This document shows, in pieces, positions 11,538-20,400 of a DNA stretch of 64,000 nt (positions are counted from its first letter, which is position 1; the number at the start of each line of letters is the position of its first letter). The stretch covers positions 1 to 64,000 of the forward strand of contig NZ_SOZA01000013.1 of assembly GCF_004519305.1 (NCBI RefSeq), read 5' to 3'. Source of the stretch: Pseudomonas sp. RIT623 (lineage in GTDB: Bacteria > Pseudomonadota > Gammaproteobacteria > Pseudomonadales > Pseudomonadaceae). The notes under the pieces are model-generated. The model saw nothing but the letters and a program-made list of their open reading frames with translations. It was not told the origin of the DNA and searched no databases. A program made the position numbers and the translations under genes.

Positions 11538-11885
11538 ATGAACCAACCCCGCCAGCTGGACAACCAACTGTTCACCCTGGTCCGCGACGAGAAGATCGCT
11601 GAGTTCAACCGGGTCAAGGCCGCGCACCCTTCGATCGATTTTCGCGGTGGCGATTTCCGCGGCCTCGACCTGCGCGCCCTGGATGTTCAAGGCATCGACT
11701 TCACCGACGCCTATTTCCGCGCTGCCGACCTGCGTGGCCTGGACCTGCGCGAGAATGGCCTGGAAGGCGCGAGCCTGGCCCATGCGCAGATTTCCGGAAC
11801 CTACTTCCCCGCCGAACTGAGCGCCGACGAGATCCTGATGTCGGTGAAATTCGGCACGCGCATGCGCTATCGCACCGCCCGCTGA
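11538..11885 (+). CDS. Pentapeptide-repeat-like small protein
   Basis: The 115-residue protein follows a strong AAGGAGG. The middle third (about residues 33-90) shows the A(D/N)LxX-like periodicity of pentapeptide repeats, for example DFRGLDLRALDVQGIDF and AADLRGLDLRENGLEGASL, which fold as a right-handed quadrilateral helix. The repeat block is short (about 10 repeats) and flanked by a helical N-terminus and a basic C-terminus. It is probably cytoplasmic; the partner is unknown. Confidence 0.75.
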   Translation: MNQPRQLDNQLFTLVRDEKIAEFNRVKAAHPSIDFRGGDFRGLDLRALDVQGIDFTDAYFRAADLRGLDLRENGLEGASLAHAQISGTYFPAELSADEILMSVKFGTRMRYRTAR

Positions 11886-11899
11886 CCCCGAGGTTTCTT

Positions 11900-11958
11900 G
11901 TAGGAGCCAGCCTTGCTGGCGAACCGTTACTCGGTTGGTCGCCAGCAAGACCGGTCCT
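11900..11958. repeat. REP-like palindrome, second sequence family (TAGGAGCCAGC type)
   Basis: The sequence TTGTAGGAGCCAGCCTTGCTGGCGAACC is followed by GGTTGGTCGCCAGCAAGACCGG in inverted order, forming a two-armed palindrome just after the pentapeptide gene. Related hairpins occur at 39460 and 40922. The remainder of the gap to 12095 shows nothing else recognisable. Confidence 0.6.
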
Positions 11959-12095
11959 GTGGTGCATGCGTGCTACTGGCAGCCTGTCGGCGGCAGATGG
12001 CAAAAGGCCGCGTAATTGCCAACCCCCGCTACACTCCTCACTGACCTGCTCGCGATTTATCCACAAGACCCGTTCAGCCATCGCAAGGAGGCTCG

Positions 12096-12374
12096 ATGAA
12101 CGATGAATTGCAGCATCTGAAAAACCTTGGCAAGACCTCCGCGCAATGGCTGCACGCTGTCGGGATCCACAGTGCATCGGACTTGCGCCGGCTCGGCGCG
12201 GTGAGTGCCTACCAGGCGGTAAGAACGCGGGGTTTCCGGGCTTCGAAGGTGTTGTTGTATGCCATCGAGGGCGCCCTGCTGGACATGCACTGGAACGACC
12301 TGCCGGCCGAACGCAAGCAGGCGCTCAACCAACAGCTCGATGCCAAGTGCCAGCCACAGAAGAGTGAAAAATAA
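12096..12374 (+). CDS. TfoX C-terminal domain family protein
   Basis: The 92-residue protein contains the helix-hairpin-helix-like TfoX/Sxy C-terminal domain (LKNLGKTSAQWLHAVGI, then SDLRRLGAVSAYQAVR) without the N-terminal half found in competence regulators. The start follows AAGGAGG. The standalone domain may bind nucleic acid or protein; no function is established. It sits immediately upstream of the prrF promoter, as the equivalent gene does in related genomes. Confidence 0.82.
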   Translation: MNDELQHLKNLGKTSAQWLHAVGIHSASDLRRLGAVSAYQAVRTRGFRASKVLLYAIEGALLDMHWNDLPAERKQALNQQLDAKCQPQKSEK

Positions 12375-12388
12375 ATTGGCAAAAGGCA

Positions 12389-12420
12389 TTGACTCCGAAA
12401 TGAGAATCGTTATGATTATC
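12389..12420 (+). promoter_or_regulatory. prrF promoter with overlapping Fur box
   Basis: TTGACT (12389-12394), a 16-bp spacer and TATGAT (12411-12416) form a strong sigma-70 promoter. The 19-mer at 12402-12420 matches the classical Fur consensus at 14 of 19 positions and covers the -10, so iron-loaded Fur should block transcription. Confidence 0.85.
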
Positions 12421-12422
12421 AC

Positions 12423-12537
12423 AACTGGTCGCGAGACTGGTTGGATAAACTGAATGCTCCCTGGTTCGGACGCTCAGATTATCTCCTCATCAGGCTAATC
12501 ACGGTTATTGACCCGGCACTTTGCCGGGTCTTTTTTT
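12423..12537 (+). ncRNA. prrF: PrrF iron-responsive small RNA
   Basis: The stretch begins AACTGGTCGCGAGA and contains the family core ATCTCCTCATCAGGCTAATC, the antisense segment known to pair with mRNAs of iron-using proteins. It ends in a 9-bp GC stem (GACCCGGCA/TGCCGGGTC) with seven T. The length is about 115 nt. It is the Pseudomonas functional counterpart of RyhB, made under iron starvation to spare iron. Only one copy is here, unlike the tandem pair of P. aeruginosa. It lies beside the haem-uptake genes, as in that species. Confidence 0.93.
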
Positions 12538-12546
12538 GCCTGTATT

Positions 12547-13434
12547 TCAAGGAGCCTTGCGCAGTTGAGCGCAGTAGTCCTGTGCCGGGAGCGCCGCGGT
12601 AAACCAGACGTAGTCGGCCATGGCCGGCTCGATCACCTCCCCAACCTCCGCCAGCAGCAACACCTGGCTTTCACCCCGGGCGCCGAGATCGATCAGGTGC
12701 AGGGCCACGCCAAGGTCCTTGCGCGCATGGAAGCTGCCGGCGAACAGCATGGCCGGTTGCGGCGCGTCGAGTAGACGCTCGGCCATGCGCCGGTCACGCT
12801 GCTGCTGAACACTGAGCATCGCTGGCAGCTGGCTTGCTGGCAGCAGGTCACAGTGGCCTGCGCGCACGTATTCGCGCAGCCCCTGAACCACGGCAGGCGC
12901 ATTGGACCGCGGGCCTGGCGGTGTCGAGGGTTGACGGTAGGCTTGCTTGATTTCCACGGGGGTCAAGTTGGCAGCCAGCAGTGGGTAGGGTCGCGCCAGG
13001 GCTTCGCGCACGATCGGCCCATACAGGTTCCAGCCCCAGCCCACCTGCCAGTCAAGCGCCTTGGGCAGGTCCGCAGGGAACTTGCCCTTTTGCGCGTCGA
13101 CCCTTGCTTGCTGGCCGGGCTCAAGCATTTCCAGCAGCAGGCTGCCCTGGGGCCTGCGGCTGTCCAGTGCCTGCAACAACCAGAGTTGCAAGGCATGGTG
13201 ATCAGGGTTGTCGTGCTTCTCGCCCACCAGTACCCGGGGTGCGTCGGCCAGGCGTTCGACCAGTTGCTCAGGGTTCAGGAGCCTGCCTGTGGACAACTCG
13301 CGGATCTGCCCCAACTGCGTGCTGTCATGCCCTTCGCTGCTCTGCCAGGCCGGCAGCGGTGGCAGGCTGGCCTGGCAGCCCGCCAAGACCAGCGCCAGGC
13401 AGATCGGCAGGCCGGACAACAGGGGATGGCGCAT
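12547..13434 (-). CDS. phuW: ChaN/PhuW-family haem-binding lipoprotein
   Basis: The 295-residue protein has a signal peptide with lipobox LAGC (Cys19) and the ChaN fold motif VGEKHDNPDHHALQ, whose His residues take part in haem binding in the family. It is the last gene of the haem ABC-transport unit, 11 bp after the ATPase gene. Known homologues are iron-regulated outer membrane lipoproteins; the exact transport step is not settled. It ends convergently against the prrF terminator. Confidence 0.87.
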   Translation of the reverse strand: MRHPLLSGLPICLALVLAGCQASLPPLPAWQSSEGHDSTQLGQIRELSTGRLLNPEQLVERLADAPRVLVGEKHDNPDHHALQLWLLQALDSRRPQGSLLLEMLEPGQQARVDAQKGKFPADLPKALDWQVGWGWNLYGPIVREALARPYPLLAANLTPVEIKQAYRQPSTPPGPRSNAPAVVQGLREYVRAGHCDLLPASQLPAMLSVQQQRDRRMAERLLDAPQPAMLFAGSFHARKDLGVALHLIDLGARGESQVLLLAEVGEVIEPAMADYVWFTAALPAQDYCAQLRKAP

Positions 13435-13445
13435 GGCTCGGGCTC

Positions 13446-14213
13446 CTAGCGAGTGATGATCAACGGATGGCCGCGCTCCGGGTGCGCTTGCACCAGCACA
13501 TCGATACCGAACACGGCGCGCAGCGCCACCGGGGTCAACACCTGTTCGGGGGTATCCAGCGCATGGCAGCGGCCCTGCTCCAGTAACAGGATCTGGTCAC
13601 AGTAGCGTGCCGCCAGGTTGAGGTCATGCAGGATCACCAGCACCGCCGCGCCACGATCGGCGAAATCCCGTACGGCCTGCAAGGTGGTGTGCTGATGCAG
13701 CGGGTCGAGCGCCGAGGTCGGCTCGTCGAGCAGCAACGTGGTGCCGGCCTCGCCCGGCCACAACTGCGCCAGCACCCGGGCCAGGTGCACGCGCTGGCGC
13801 TCGCCACCGGACAACGCCAGGTAGCTGCGCGCGACCAGGTGTTGCGCGTCCGCCGCCGCCAACGCCGCGGCGACGATCTCGCGGTCGCGCTGGCGGCCAC
13901 TGGCATGGGGTAGACGCCCCAGGCCGACGACCTCCTCGACGCTGAAGGCAAAACCCAGGCTGGAGGCTTGCGGCAACACCGCCAGGCGCCTGGCCCGCGC
14001 CTGCCCGGCCCAGTCACTCAGCGCGCGCCCATCGAGGTGAACATGCCCGGCGCCAGGTGTCAGCTCACCGCACAGCGCGCCCAACAGGCTGCTCTTGCCG
14101 GCGCCATTGGGCCCCAGTACCCCGAGAATCTGCCCTGGCTGCAACGTCAGGGTGATATCGCTCAGCACCTGGTTGCCGCCACGGGTCAGAGACAGGCCTT
14201 GAACATCGAGCAT
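13446..14213 (-). CDS. hmuV: Haem ABC transporter ATP-binding protein
   Basis: The 255-residue ABC ATPase has Walker A GPNGAGKS (about 35-42), the signature LSGGERQR, Walker [12 protein letters not shown] and the switch His in ILHDLN. It powers haem import through HmuU. The ATG shares a base with the permease stop (TGATG). It is also called PhuV. Confidence 0.93.
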   Translation of the reverse strand: MLDVQGLSLTRGGNQVLSDITLTLQPGQILGVLGPNGAGKSSLLGALCGELTPGAGHVHLDGRALSDWAGQARARRLAVLPQASSLGFAFSVEEVVGLGRLPHASGRQRDREIVAAALAAADAQHLVARSYLALSGGERQRVHLARVLAQLWPGEAGTTLLLDEPTSALDPLHQHTTLQAVRDFADRGAAVLVILHDLNLAARYCDQILLLEQGRCHALDTPEQVLTPVALRAVFGIDVLVQAHPERGHPLIITR

Positions 14214-15250
14214 CAGTTGCGCACCTTCACCAGCAGGAACAGGAAGAACGGCGCCCCGATGAAGGCCGTGACGATGCCGATCGGCAGCTCTGCCGGGGCC
14301 AGCGCCAGGCGCGCGATCAGGTCGGCGAACAGCAGCAGCGTGCCGCCGGCCAGCAACGACGCGGGCAGCAGCACCCGGTGGTCAGGCCCGGCCACCAGCC
14401 GCACCAGGTGCGGCACCACCAGGCCGATGAAGCCGATCAACCCGGCTGCGGCCACCGCCGCGCCGACACCCAGGGCGGTGCAGAACACCAGTTCGCGCTT
14501 GAGCGCCTCCACTTCGATGCCCAAGTGACGCGCCTCCGACTCACCCAGCAGCAACGCGTTGAGCGCCTGGGCCCGCCGCGGCAACCACAGCGCTACCGCC
14601 GTCGCCACCAGCAGCAATGGCCACAGCCGCTCGTAGCTGGCACCGTTGAGGCTGCCCAGGTTCCAGAATGTCAGGGTGCGCAGGGTGGCGTCGTCGGCGA
14701 GGTAGGTGAACAGCCCCACCGCCGAGCCCCCCAGCGCGGTCATCGCAATACCGGCCAGCAGCATGGTCGCCACGTTGGTCTGCCCGTCGCGCCGCCCCAG
14801 GCGGTAGACCATCGCCGTCACCCCGAGGCCGCCGCCAAAGGCACACAGCGACAGCAAGTAAGGCGCGAACCACTCGGGGATCCCCCCCAGCCAACTGCCA
14901 CCGACGATCGCCACCGCCGCACCCAGCGCCGCGCCACTGGCCACCCCCACCAGCCCCGGGTCGGCCAGCGGGTTGCGGAACAACCCCTGCATCGCCACGC
15001 CCGACAGCGCCAGTACAGCGCCCACCGCCAAGCCCAGCAAGGTGCGCGGCAGGCGAATCTGCCCCAGGATCAGTTCGGCCTGTTCCAGGCCATCCCCTGC
15101 CAGCGGCAGGCCGAACAGCCGCAAGCCTGCGCGCAGGGTATCGAACAGCGGCAGGCTGACCGGCCCCAGCGCCAGCGACAGCCACACCGCCAACAGGCAC
15201 AGCAAGGCCAGGGTAATGAACAACGTACGTGGACGAACCCGCGGCATCAT
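14213..15250 (-). CDS. hmuU: Haem ABC transporter permease (FecCD family)
   Basis: The 345-residue protein of about ten membrane helices has the FecCD signature, including [19 protein letters not shown] and [16 protein letters not shown] where the ATPase docks. It moves haem across the inner membrane with HmuV. The first ATG at 15250 overlaps the hmuT stop by four bases. It is also called PhuU. Confidence 0.93.
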   Translation of the reverse strand: MMPRVRPRTLFITLALLCLLAVWLSLALGPVSLPLFDTLRAGLRLFGLPLAGDGLEQAELILGQIRLPRTLLGLAVGAVLALSGVAMQGLFRNPLADPGLVGVASGAALGAAVAIVGGSWLGGIPEWFAPYLLSLCAFGGGLGVTAMVYRLGRRDGQTNVATMLLAGIAMTALGGSAVGLFTYLADDATLRTLTFWNLGSLNGASYERLWPLLLVATAVALWLPRRAQALNALLLGESEARHLGIEVEALKRELVFCTALGVGAAVAAAGLIGFIGLVVPHLVRLVAGPDHRVLLPASLLAGGTLLLFADLIARLALAPAELPIGIVTAFIGAPFFLFLLVKVRN

Positions 15251-16131
15251 GGATTGAGGCTGGCCTTGGCGGCGGGATAGAAGCTGCCTGCCAGCTCATG
15301 CAAGGTGGCAGGCAGACGCGGGCCCAGGCCACCGACCAACAGCGTCGGATCGAGCGACACCAGGCGCTGTTCACGCACCGCCCGCGAGGCCGCCAGGGCC
15401 GGGTTTTCCTTGAGCAGCGCCGACAACGCCTGCTCGCCGCTGAGGGCGCGGTCAGAGAACACCAGCACATCGGGGTTCAGCGCGGCCAGGGCCTCCACCG
15501 AGAAATTCTTGTAGCCTTGGTGCTCGGCCAGGTTACGACCACCGGCCTGGCGCAGCAGCCAGTCACCGGCGGTGCCCTGCCCGGCGATCATCGGCTTGGC
15601 GCCGGCATGCCCGACCAGCAGCAGCACGCCCGGCGCCTGCTGCCCGGCCTGGGCTTGCTCGACCTGCTTGTGCACCTGCTCCAGTTGCTGGCGATAGTCG
15701 CCGGCCAGTTCGCTCGCCTGCTTTTCATTGCCCAGCAATGCGCCGAGGTGCTTGAGGTTTTCCTCCACCGCCCGCAGCTCGGCCTTGCTGGAGAATAGCT
15801 CGACGCGCACGCCGGCCTTGCGGATCTGCGCCAGCACCGGCGGTGGCCCCATTTCCTCGGTGCCTACCAGCACATCCGGGCGCAGGCTGAGCACGCCCTC
15901 GGCCGACAGCTGGCGCTGGTAGCCGATGCTGGGCAGCGCCTTGAGTGACTCGGGGTGCTGGCTGGTGGTGTCGACACCGACCAAGCGCTGCTCGCCACCC
16001 AGGGCGCTGATCCACTCGCTCAAGGCACCGCCGGCGCTTACCCAGCGCTGTGGCAGCTCGGCGGCCATGGTGTGGGTAGACAGGGCAAGACCGGCGCACA
16101 GAGCAATCAAGGCAGCGGGACGGCGCATCAT
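15247..16131 (-). CDS. hmuT: Haem ABC transporter periplasmic substrate-binding protein
   Basis: The 294-residue protein has a cleavable signal (cut near AMA at about residue 24) and a class III binding-protein fold. Tyr71 in the SIGYQRQLS segment is at the position of the haem-ligating Tyr of PhuT-type proteins. The frame is open far upstream, but ATG 16131 follows AAGGAA at normal distance and precedes the signal peptide. It heads hmuTUV-phuW. It is also called PhuT. Confidence 0.92.
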   Translation of the reverse strand: MMRRPAALIALCAGLALSTHTMAAELPQRWVSAGGALSEWISALGGEQRLVGVDTTSQHPESLKALPSIGYQRQLSAEGVLSLRPDVLVGTEEMGPPPVLAQIRKAGVRVELFSSKAELRAVEENLKHLGALLGNEKQASELAGDYRQQLEQVHKQVEQAQAGQQAPGVLLLVGHAGAKPMIAGQGTAGDWLLRQAGGRNLAEHQGYKNFSVEALAALNPDVLVFSDRALSGEQALSALLKENPALAASRAVREQRLVSLDPTLLVGGLGPRLPATLHELAGSFYPAAKASLNP

Positions 16132-16224
16132 CGGATTCCTTTGCAGAGGGCGGGCAGCACACCTTGTGGCGGGCGGCACAAGTGCGCACCATAGACAGCC
16201 TGGCGCGACGAATGCGGGCAATTT

Positions 16225-16243
16225 GATAATTATTCGCATTGAA
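16225..16243. promoter_or_regulatory. Fur box between hmuT and the divergent Rieske gene
   Basis: The 19-mer starting GATAATTATT matches the Fur consensus at 13 of 19 positions, 94 bp upstream of hmuT and 51 bp upstream of the Rieske gene. It could control the haem operon, the plus-strand gene or both. Confidence 0.75.
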
Positions 16244-16293
16244 GCGTCAAGCCATCCCTTTGTCACACGGCTTAACCGGAAGACTCCGCTGCG

Positions 16294-16611
16294 ATGCATT
16301 TTCTCTGCGCCTCCAACGACCTCGCCGAGGGCAACAGCCGCGCCTTCAGCGTAGCCGGCATAGCGCTGTTCGGCGTGCGCCGCCAGGGCACGGTCCACCT
16401 CTACCGCAACCGCTGCCCGCACCGGGGCATCCCGCTGAACTGGGCGGCGGACGGCTTTCTCGATGACAGCGCGAGCCTGATCCAGTGCGCCCATCACGGG
16501 GCCCAGTTCCTGGTAGAAAGCGGCGAATGCATCACTGGCCCCTGCGCGGGCGAATGGCTGGAGGCCCTGGACTGCCGGGAAGACAGCCAGGGCATCTGGT
16601 TCACGGATTGA
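16294..16611 (+). CDS. Rieske 2Fe-2S domain protein
   Basis: The 105-residue protein is a single Rieske domain with both cluster motifs, CPHRG (residues 40-44) and CAHHGAQF (66-73), giving the two Cys and two His ligands. No catalytic oxygenase domain is attached, so it may be a small ferredoxin-like electron carrier or regulatory subunit. It is divergent from the haem importer across a Fur box. Its stop overlaps the convergent sfsA stop by 11 bp. Confidence 0.88.
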   Translation: MHFLCASNDLAEGNSRAFSVAGIALFGVRRQGTVHLYRNRCPHRGIPLNWAADGFLDDSASLIQCAHHGAQFLVESGECITGPCAGEWLEALDCREDSQGIWFTD

Positions 16612-17314
16612 GCAGTACTGGCAGCGGCCGGTCGATGACCAGTTGCCGGGCATCCAGGCGCGTGCCGTAGGCCAGTACCTCGACCCCTCCCGCCACCGCG
16701 GCGCGCAGTGCCTGGGCGTAGGCGGCGTCGATCTCCTGGGCCGGGCGCACGGCCTCGATGCCAGTCAGGTTCACGCAATACAGCTGCACCGCACGGATGC
16801 CCTGGCGTGCCAGGGCGGCCAGCTCGCGCAGGTGTTTGGCTCCACGCTGGGTAACGGCGTCGGGGAACGCCGCCACAGGGGTATCGGGATAACCGAGGGT
16901 CACGCTCTTGACCTCGACGTAGGCTTTGTCGCCATTGGCGAACTCCAGGTAGAAGTCGATACGGCTACGTTCCTCGCCATATGCCACTTCACGCTTGAGC
17001 GTGGTGAACCCGGCCAGCTCGCTGATCACCCCGGCCCGCAGCGCTTCCTCCACCACCGCATTGGCCCGCCCGGTATTGACGCAGGCCAGCCGGCCCTGGG
17101 GCGTCTCGCTGATTTCCCAGGTACCGGGCAGCTTGCGCTTGGGGTCGTTGGAGCGGCTGAACCACACCTGCCCGCCCTCGCGCATGCAATTGAGCATGGA
17201 GCCGGTGTTGGGGCAGTGAATGGTCAACTGCTCGCCAGTTGCCAGTTCGATGTCGGCCAGGAAGCGTTTATAGCGGCGCAGCAGGCGCGCCTGTTCCAGT
17301 TGCGGAAACAACAT
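16601..17314 (-). CDS. sfsA: SfsA family nuclease/sugar fermentation stimulation protein
   Basis: The 237-residue protein has the SfsA N-terminal OB-like part (HCPNTGSM) and the PD-(D/E)XK-like nuclease core (SRIDFYLEF, then [10 protein letters not shown]). The family shows DNA and RNA binding and nuclease activity; the physiological role is unclear. It starts three bases after the aminotransferase stop and is probably co-transcribed with it, as in other pseudomonads. Confidence 0.93.
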   Translation of the reverse strand: MLFPQLEQARLLRRYKRFLADIELATGEQLTIHCPNTGSMLNCMREGGQVWFSRSNDPKRKLPGTWEISETPQGRLACVNTGRANAVVEEALRAGVISELAGFTTLKREVAYGEERSRIDFYLEFANGDKAYVEVKSVTLGYPDTPVAAFPDAVTQRGAKHLRELAALARQGIRAVQLYCVNLTGIEAVRPAQEIDAAYAQALRAAVAGGVEVLAYGTRLDARQLVIDRPLPVLLNP

Positions 17315-17317
17315 CCG

Positions 17318-18490
17318 TCAGCCCTGCCAGCTTTTCAAGCCACGGGCGAGGCGCTGTACCGCCTCTTCCAGGCGCGGCAGGCTCTGGGTGTAGGCAAAAC
17401 GCACATGGTGGCCGGCCTGATGACGACCGAAGTCCAGCCCCGGGGTGAATGCCAGGTGCTCGGTTTCGAGGAAGTGCCGGCAGAACGCGAAGGCATCGCC
17501 GCCGAACGCGCTGATATCGGCATACAGATAGAAGGCGCCTTGCGGCTCCACGGCGATACCGAAGCCCAACTCACGCAATGCCGGCAACAGGTAGTCGCGG
17601 CGGCGGGCGAACTCGGCGCGGCGTTCCTCGAGGATGGCCAGGGTTTGCGCCTCGAAACAGGCCAGCGCGGCATGCTGGGCCATGCTCGGAGCACTGATGT
17701 AGAGGTTCTGCGCCAGCTTTTCCAGGTCCGCTACCGCCGATGGCGGCGCTACCAGCCAGCCCAGCCGCCAGCCGGTCATGCCGAAATATTTGGAAAAACT
17801 GTTCAGGACGAAGGCCTCATCGTCGACTTCCAGCACGCTCGGCGCCTCCATGCCGTAGGTGAGGCCGTGGTAGATCTCGTCCACCACCAGATGCCCATGG
17901 CGCTCGCGGGTAGCCTTGGAAAGGCTGGCCAGCTCGTCGCGCTCGAGCACCGTGCCCGTTGGGTTGGCTGGCGAGGCCACCAGGGCACCGACCGTGTCCT
18001 TGTCCCAGTGGCGCTCGACCAGGTCGGCGGTCAGCTGGTAATTGACCTCCGGCCCCACCGGCACCAGTTGCGCGCCACCTTCGACCAGGCGCAGGAAGTG
18101 GCGGTTGCACGGATAGCCCGGGTCGGCCAGCAGCCAGTGCTTGCCCGGGTCGACCAACAGGCTGCTGGCCAGCAGCAGCGCGCCGGAACCGCCCGGGGTG
18201 ATGAGCACGCGCTCCGGGTCGAGGTCCACGCCGTAGCGTTGGCCGTAGAACCCGGCGATTGCCTCACGCAGCTGCGGCAAGCCGCGGGCAGCCGTGTAAC
18301 GGGTGTGCCCGGCGGCCAGGGCGGCCTGGCCGGCGGCGACGATCGGCGCGGCGGTGGTGAAGTCGGGCTCGCCGATCTCCAGGTGGATCACGTCGTGGCC
18401 CGCTGCCTGCAGCTCGTTGGCGCGCGCCAACAGGGCCATCACGTGGAAGGGTTCGATGGCGCGACTGCGCGCACTGTGTGGCTGAGCCAT
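17318..18490 (-). CDS. Pyridoxal-phosphate-dependent class I/II aminotransferase
   Basis: This 390-residue fold-type I aminotransferase has the substrate-binding region HLEIGEPDF, the cofactor Asn in SPANPTG, Asp in VVDEIYHG, and the Schiff-base Lys in SFSKYFGM. A conserved Arg (VRFAYTQS region) should bind the alpha-carboxylate. It belongs to the aspartate/alanine-type branch; the exact amino donor cannot be read from sequence. The frame opens earlier (18673), but ATG 18490 gives the family N-terminus. It is divergent from dksA. Confidence 0.88.
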   Translation of the reverse strand: MAQPHSARSRAIEPFHVMALLARANELQAAGHDVIHLEIGEPDFTTAAPIVAAGQAALAAGHTRYTAARGLPQLREAIAGFYGQRYGVDLDPERVLITPGGSGALLLASSLLVDPGKHWLLADPGYPCNRHFLRLVEGGAQLVPVGPEVNYQLTADLVERHWDKDTVGALVASPANPTGTVLERDELASLSKATRERHGHLVVDEIYHGLTYGMEAPSVLEVDDEAFVLNSFSKYFGMTGWRLGWLVAPPSAVADLEKLAQNLYISAPSMAQHAALACFEAQTLAILEERRAEFARRRDYLLPALRELGFGIAVEPQGAFYLYADISAFGGDAFAFCRHFLETEHLAFTPGLDFGRHQAGHHVRFAYTQSLPRLEEAVQRLARGLKSWQG

Positions 18491-18703
18491 GGGCCTTCTC
18501 TCAATTAGGTCTAAACTGGTGATTCTACCTGTGCGGGCCTGCGAACGTGCCGCCCGCGCCGCTGTCAATAGCAGGCATAGGGCGGGGTAGCGCACCCCGG
18601 ATCTATCTGGTAAGTTCGGCGGCTCGCAGTCGCAGGGCCGGCGGGCGCCGGAGATGGAAGCAAGCCTGCGCATTGGATCAGATGAGTGAGAGGCGGTCTA
18701 TTC

Positions 18704-19147
18704 ATGTCCACCGTAGAAAAGCAAAAAGTCCAGACCATGTACGGTGTCGAGCCTTACGTAGAGACCAAGGGTGAGGAGTACATGGGCGAGCCCATGAAAA
18801 AACACTTCACCAAGCTCCTTAATGCCTGGAAAGGCGAGCTGATGGTCAGTGTCGATCGCACCGTGGACCACATGAAGGACGAAGCAGCCAACTTCCCCGA
18901 CCCGGCCGACCGAGCCAGCCAGGAAGAAGAATTCGCCCTGGAGCTGCGCAACCGCGATCGCGAGCGCAAGCTGATCAAGAAGATCGACAAGACCCTCGAC
19001 AAGATCAAGGCCGACGAGTACGGCTGGTGCGAGTCCTGTGGCATCGAGATCGGCCTGCGCCGCCTCGAGGCCCGTCCTACCGCCGACCTGTGCTTCGACT
19101 GCAAGGAAATCGCGGAGAAGAAGGAAAAGACCGTCGGCAAAGGCTGA
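18704..19147 (+). CDS. dksA: RNA polymerase-binding transcription factor DksA
   Basis: The 147-residue protein has an N-terminal coiled coil with the acidic tip (the FPDPADRAS region) and a C4 zinc finger, CESCG and CFDC. It inserts into the RNA polymerase secondary channel and, with ppGpp, reprogrammes rRNA and stress promoters. ATG 18704 (MSTVEKQK) gives the canonical start. A strong terminator follows and gluQ is downstream, the conserved pairing. Confidence 0.97.
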   Translation: MSTVEKQKVQTMYGVEPYVETKGEEYMGEPMKKHFTKLLNAWKGELMVSVDRTVDHMKDEAANFPDPADRASQEEEFALELRNRDRERKLIKKIDKTLDKIKADEYGWCESCGIEIGLRRLEARPTADLCFDCKEIAEKKEKTVGKG

Positions 19148-19164
19148 CCCTTTTCCCACCCAAG

Positions 19165-19189
19165 CGGGGCGCATCATGCGCCCCGTTTT
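19165..19189 (+). terminator. Intrinsic terminator after dksA
   Basis: CGGGGCGCA and TGCGCCCCG form a perfect 9-bp stem with a 3-nt loop, followed by TTTT. It lies between dksA and gluQ and probably lets only a fraction of polymerases continue into gluQ. Confidence 0.85.
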
Positions 19190-19211
19190 CATTTATATAG
19201 CTGCGCAATCC

Positions 19212-20099
19212 ATGACCGACTCCCGCTACATCGGCCGCTTCGCCCCCACCCCCAGTGGTTTCCTGCACTTCGGCTCTCTGGTCGCCGCCCTCGCCTCCTG
19301 GCTCGACGCCCGCGCGGTCGGCGGGCGCTGGCTGCTGCGCATGGAAGATACCGACCCTCCCCGGGAAATGCCTGGCGCCCGCGACGCGATCCTGCAGACC
19401 TTGGAGCGCTACGGCCTGGAGTGGGACGCTGAGGTAGTGTTCCAGAGCCAGCGCCACGAGGCCTACGCCGCTGTCGTGGACCGCTTGTTCAGCATGGGCC
19501 TGGCCTATGCCTGCACCTGTTCGCGCAAGCAACTCGAGGGCCACAACGGCATCTACCCAGGCTTTTGCCGCGATGCCGGCCACGCCCGCGAAGGCGCGGC
19601 GATTCGCCTGCGGGTGCCGGAACTGATCTACCGCTTCAACGACCGCGTCCAAGGCCCGTTCGAACAGCACTTGGGCCGCGAGGTGGGCGACTTCGTCATC
19701 CAGCGCCGCGACGGGCTCTATGCCTACCAGTTGGCGGTGGTGCTGGACGATGCCTGGCAGGGCGTCAGCGACATCGTGCGCGGCGCCGACCTGCTGGACA
19801 ACACCCCGCGCCAGCTGTACCTGCAGGAGTTGCTGGGTTTTTCGCAGCCGCGCTACCTGCATATTCCGCTGATCGTGCAGCCCGACGGGCACAAGCTGGG
19901 CAAGTCGTATCGCTCGCCGCCGCTGGAGGCCGACCAGGCCACGCCGTTGCTCTTGCGGGCGCTGCGCGCGCTTGGCCAGCAGACCGATCCGGCGCTGGCG
20001 GGCGCCAGCCCGGCCGAGGTGCTTGCCGTGGCCAGGCAACAGTGGCGGCCGGAGAATATTGCCCGGCAAATGACAGTGCCCGAGGCTGAACTGCATTAA
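19212..20099 (+). CDS. gluQ: Glutamyl-Q tRNA(Asp) synthetase
   Basis: The 295-residue protein is a truncated class I glutamyl-tRNA synthetase without the anticodon-binding domain. It has RFAPTPSGFLHFGSL (HIGH-type site), RMEDTDPPRE, a zinc site (CTCSRKQ with a later GFC) and degenerate KLGKS. It activates glutamate and attaches it to queuosine in tRNA-Asp. An in-frame ATG at 19176 lies inside the dksA terminator, so ATG 19212 is preferred. Confidence 0.94.
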   Translation: MTDSRYIGRFAPTPSGFLHFGSLVAALASWLDARAVGGRWLLRMEDTDPPREMPGARDAILQTLERYGLEWDAEVVFQSQRHEAYAAVVDRLFSMGLAYACTCSRKQLEGHNGIYPGFCRDAGHAREGAAIRLRVPELIYRFNDRVQGPFEQHLGREVGDFVIQRRDGLYAYQLAVVLDDAWQGVSDIVRGADLLDNTPRQLYLQELLGFSQPRYLHIPLIVQPDGHKLGKSYRSPPLEADQATPLLLRALRALGQQTDPALAGASPAEVLAVARQQWRPENIARQMTVPEAELH

Positions 20100-20129
20100 T
20101 GTCCTGGTCCGACCGGCCAACGCGGTCCC

Positions 20130-20244
20130 TGTAGGAGCGGCCTTGTGTCGCGATGGGCTGCAAAGCAGCCCCGGCAATATCTGAGGCAACACTGAAAACC
20201 TGGGGCCGCTACGCGCCCCATCGCGACACAAGGCCGCTCCTACA
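20130..20244. repeat. Paired inverted REP elements (REPIN)
   Basis: TGTAGGAGCGGCCTTGTG is followed by its exact inverse CACAAGGCCGCTCCTACA about 95 bp on, with GC-rich inner arms (GGGCTGCAAAGCAGCC). It fills most of the 301-bp gap between gluQ and cbrX; the remaining bases before cbrX show nothing else certain. Confidence 0.88.
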
Positions 20245-20400
20245 GGGGCCGCGCAAAGCAGCAAGCCTAGTGTTTCAACGCAATCAAAAGCCCAGCAAAT
20301 TCAAATCCTTGGCTAACCCTACCGATTCCCGCTAGCATCGCCGCCATCATTTGCGCCAATAATAAGTCCAAACCCGCAGCGCCCAACCCTCGAGGCCAGC

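Noticed and set aside
20130..20244. Palindromic repeats considered as a CRISPR array
   Set aside because: Units are single or paired inverted copies scattered between genes, without regular direct repeats and spacers, and no cas genes are present.
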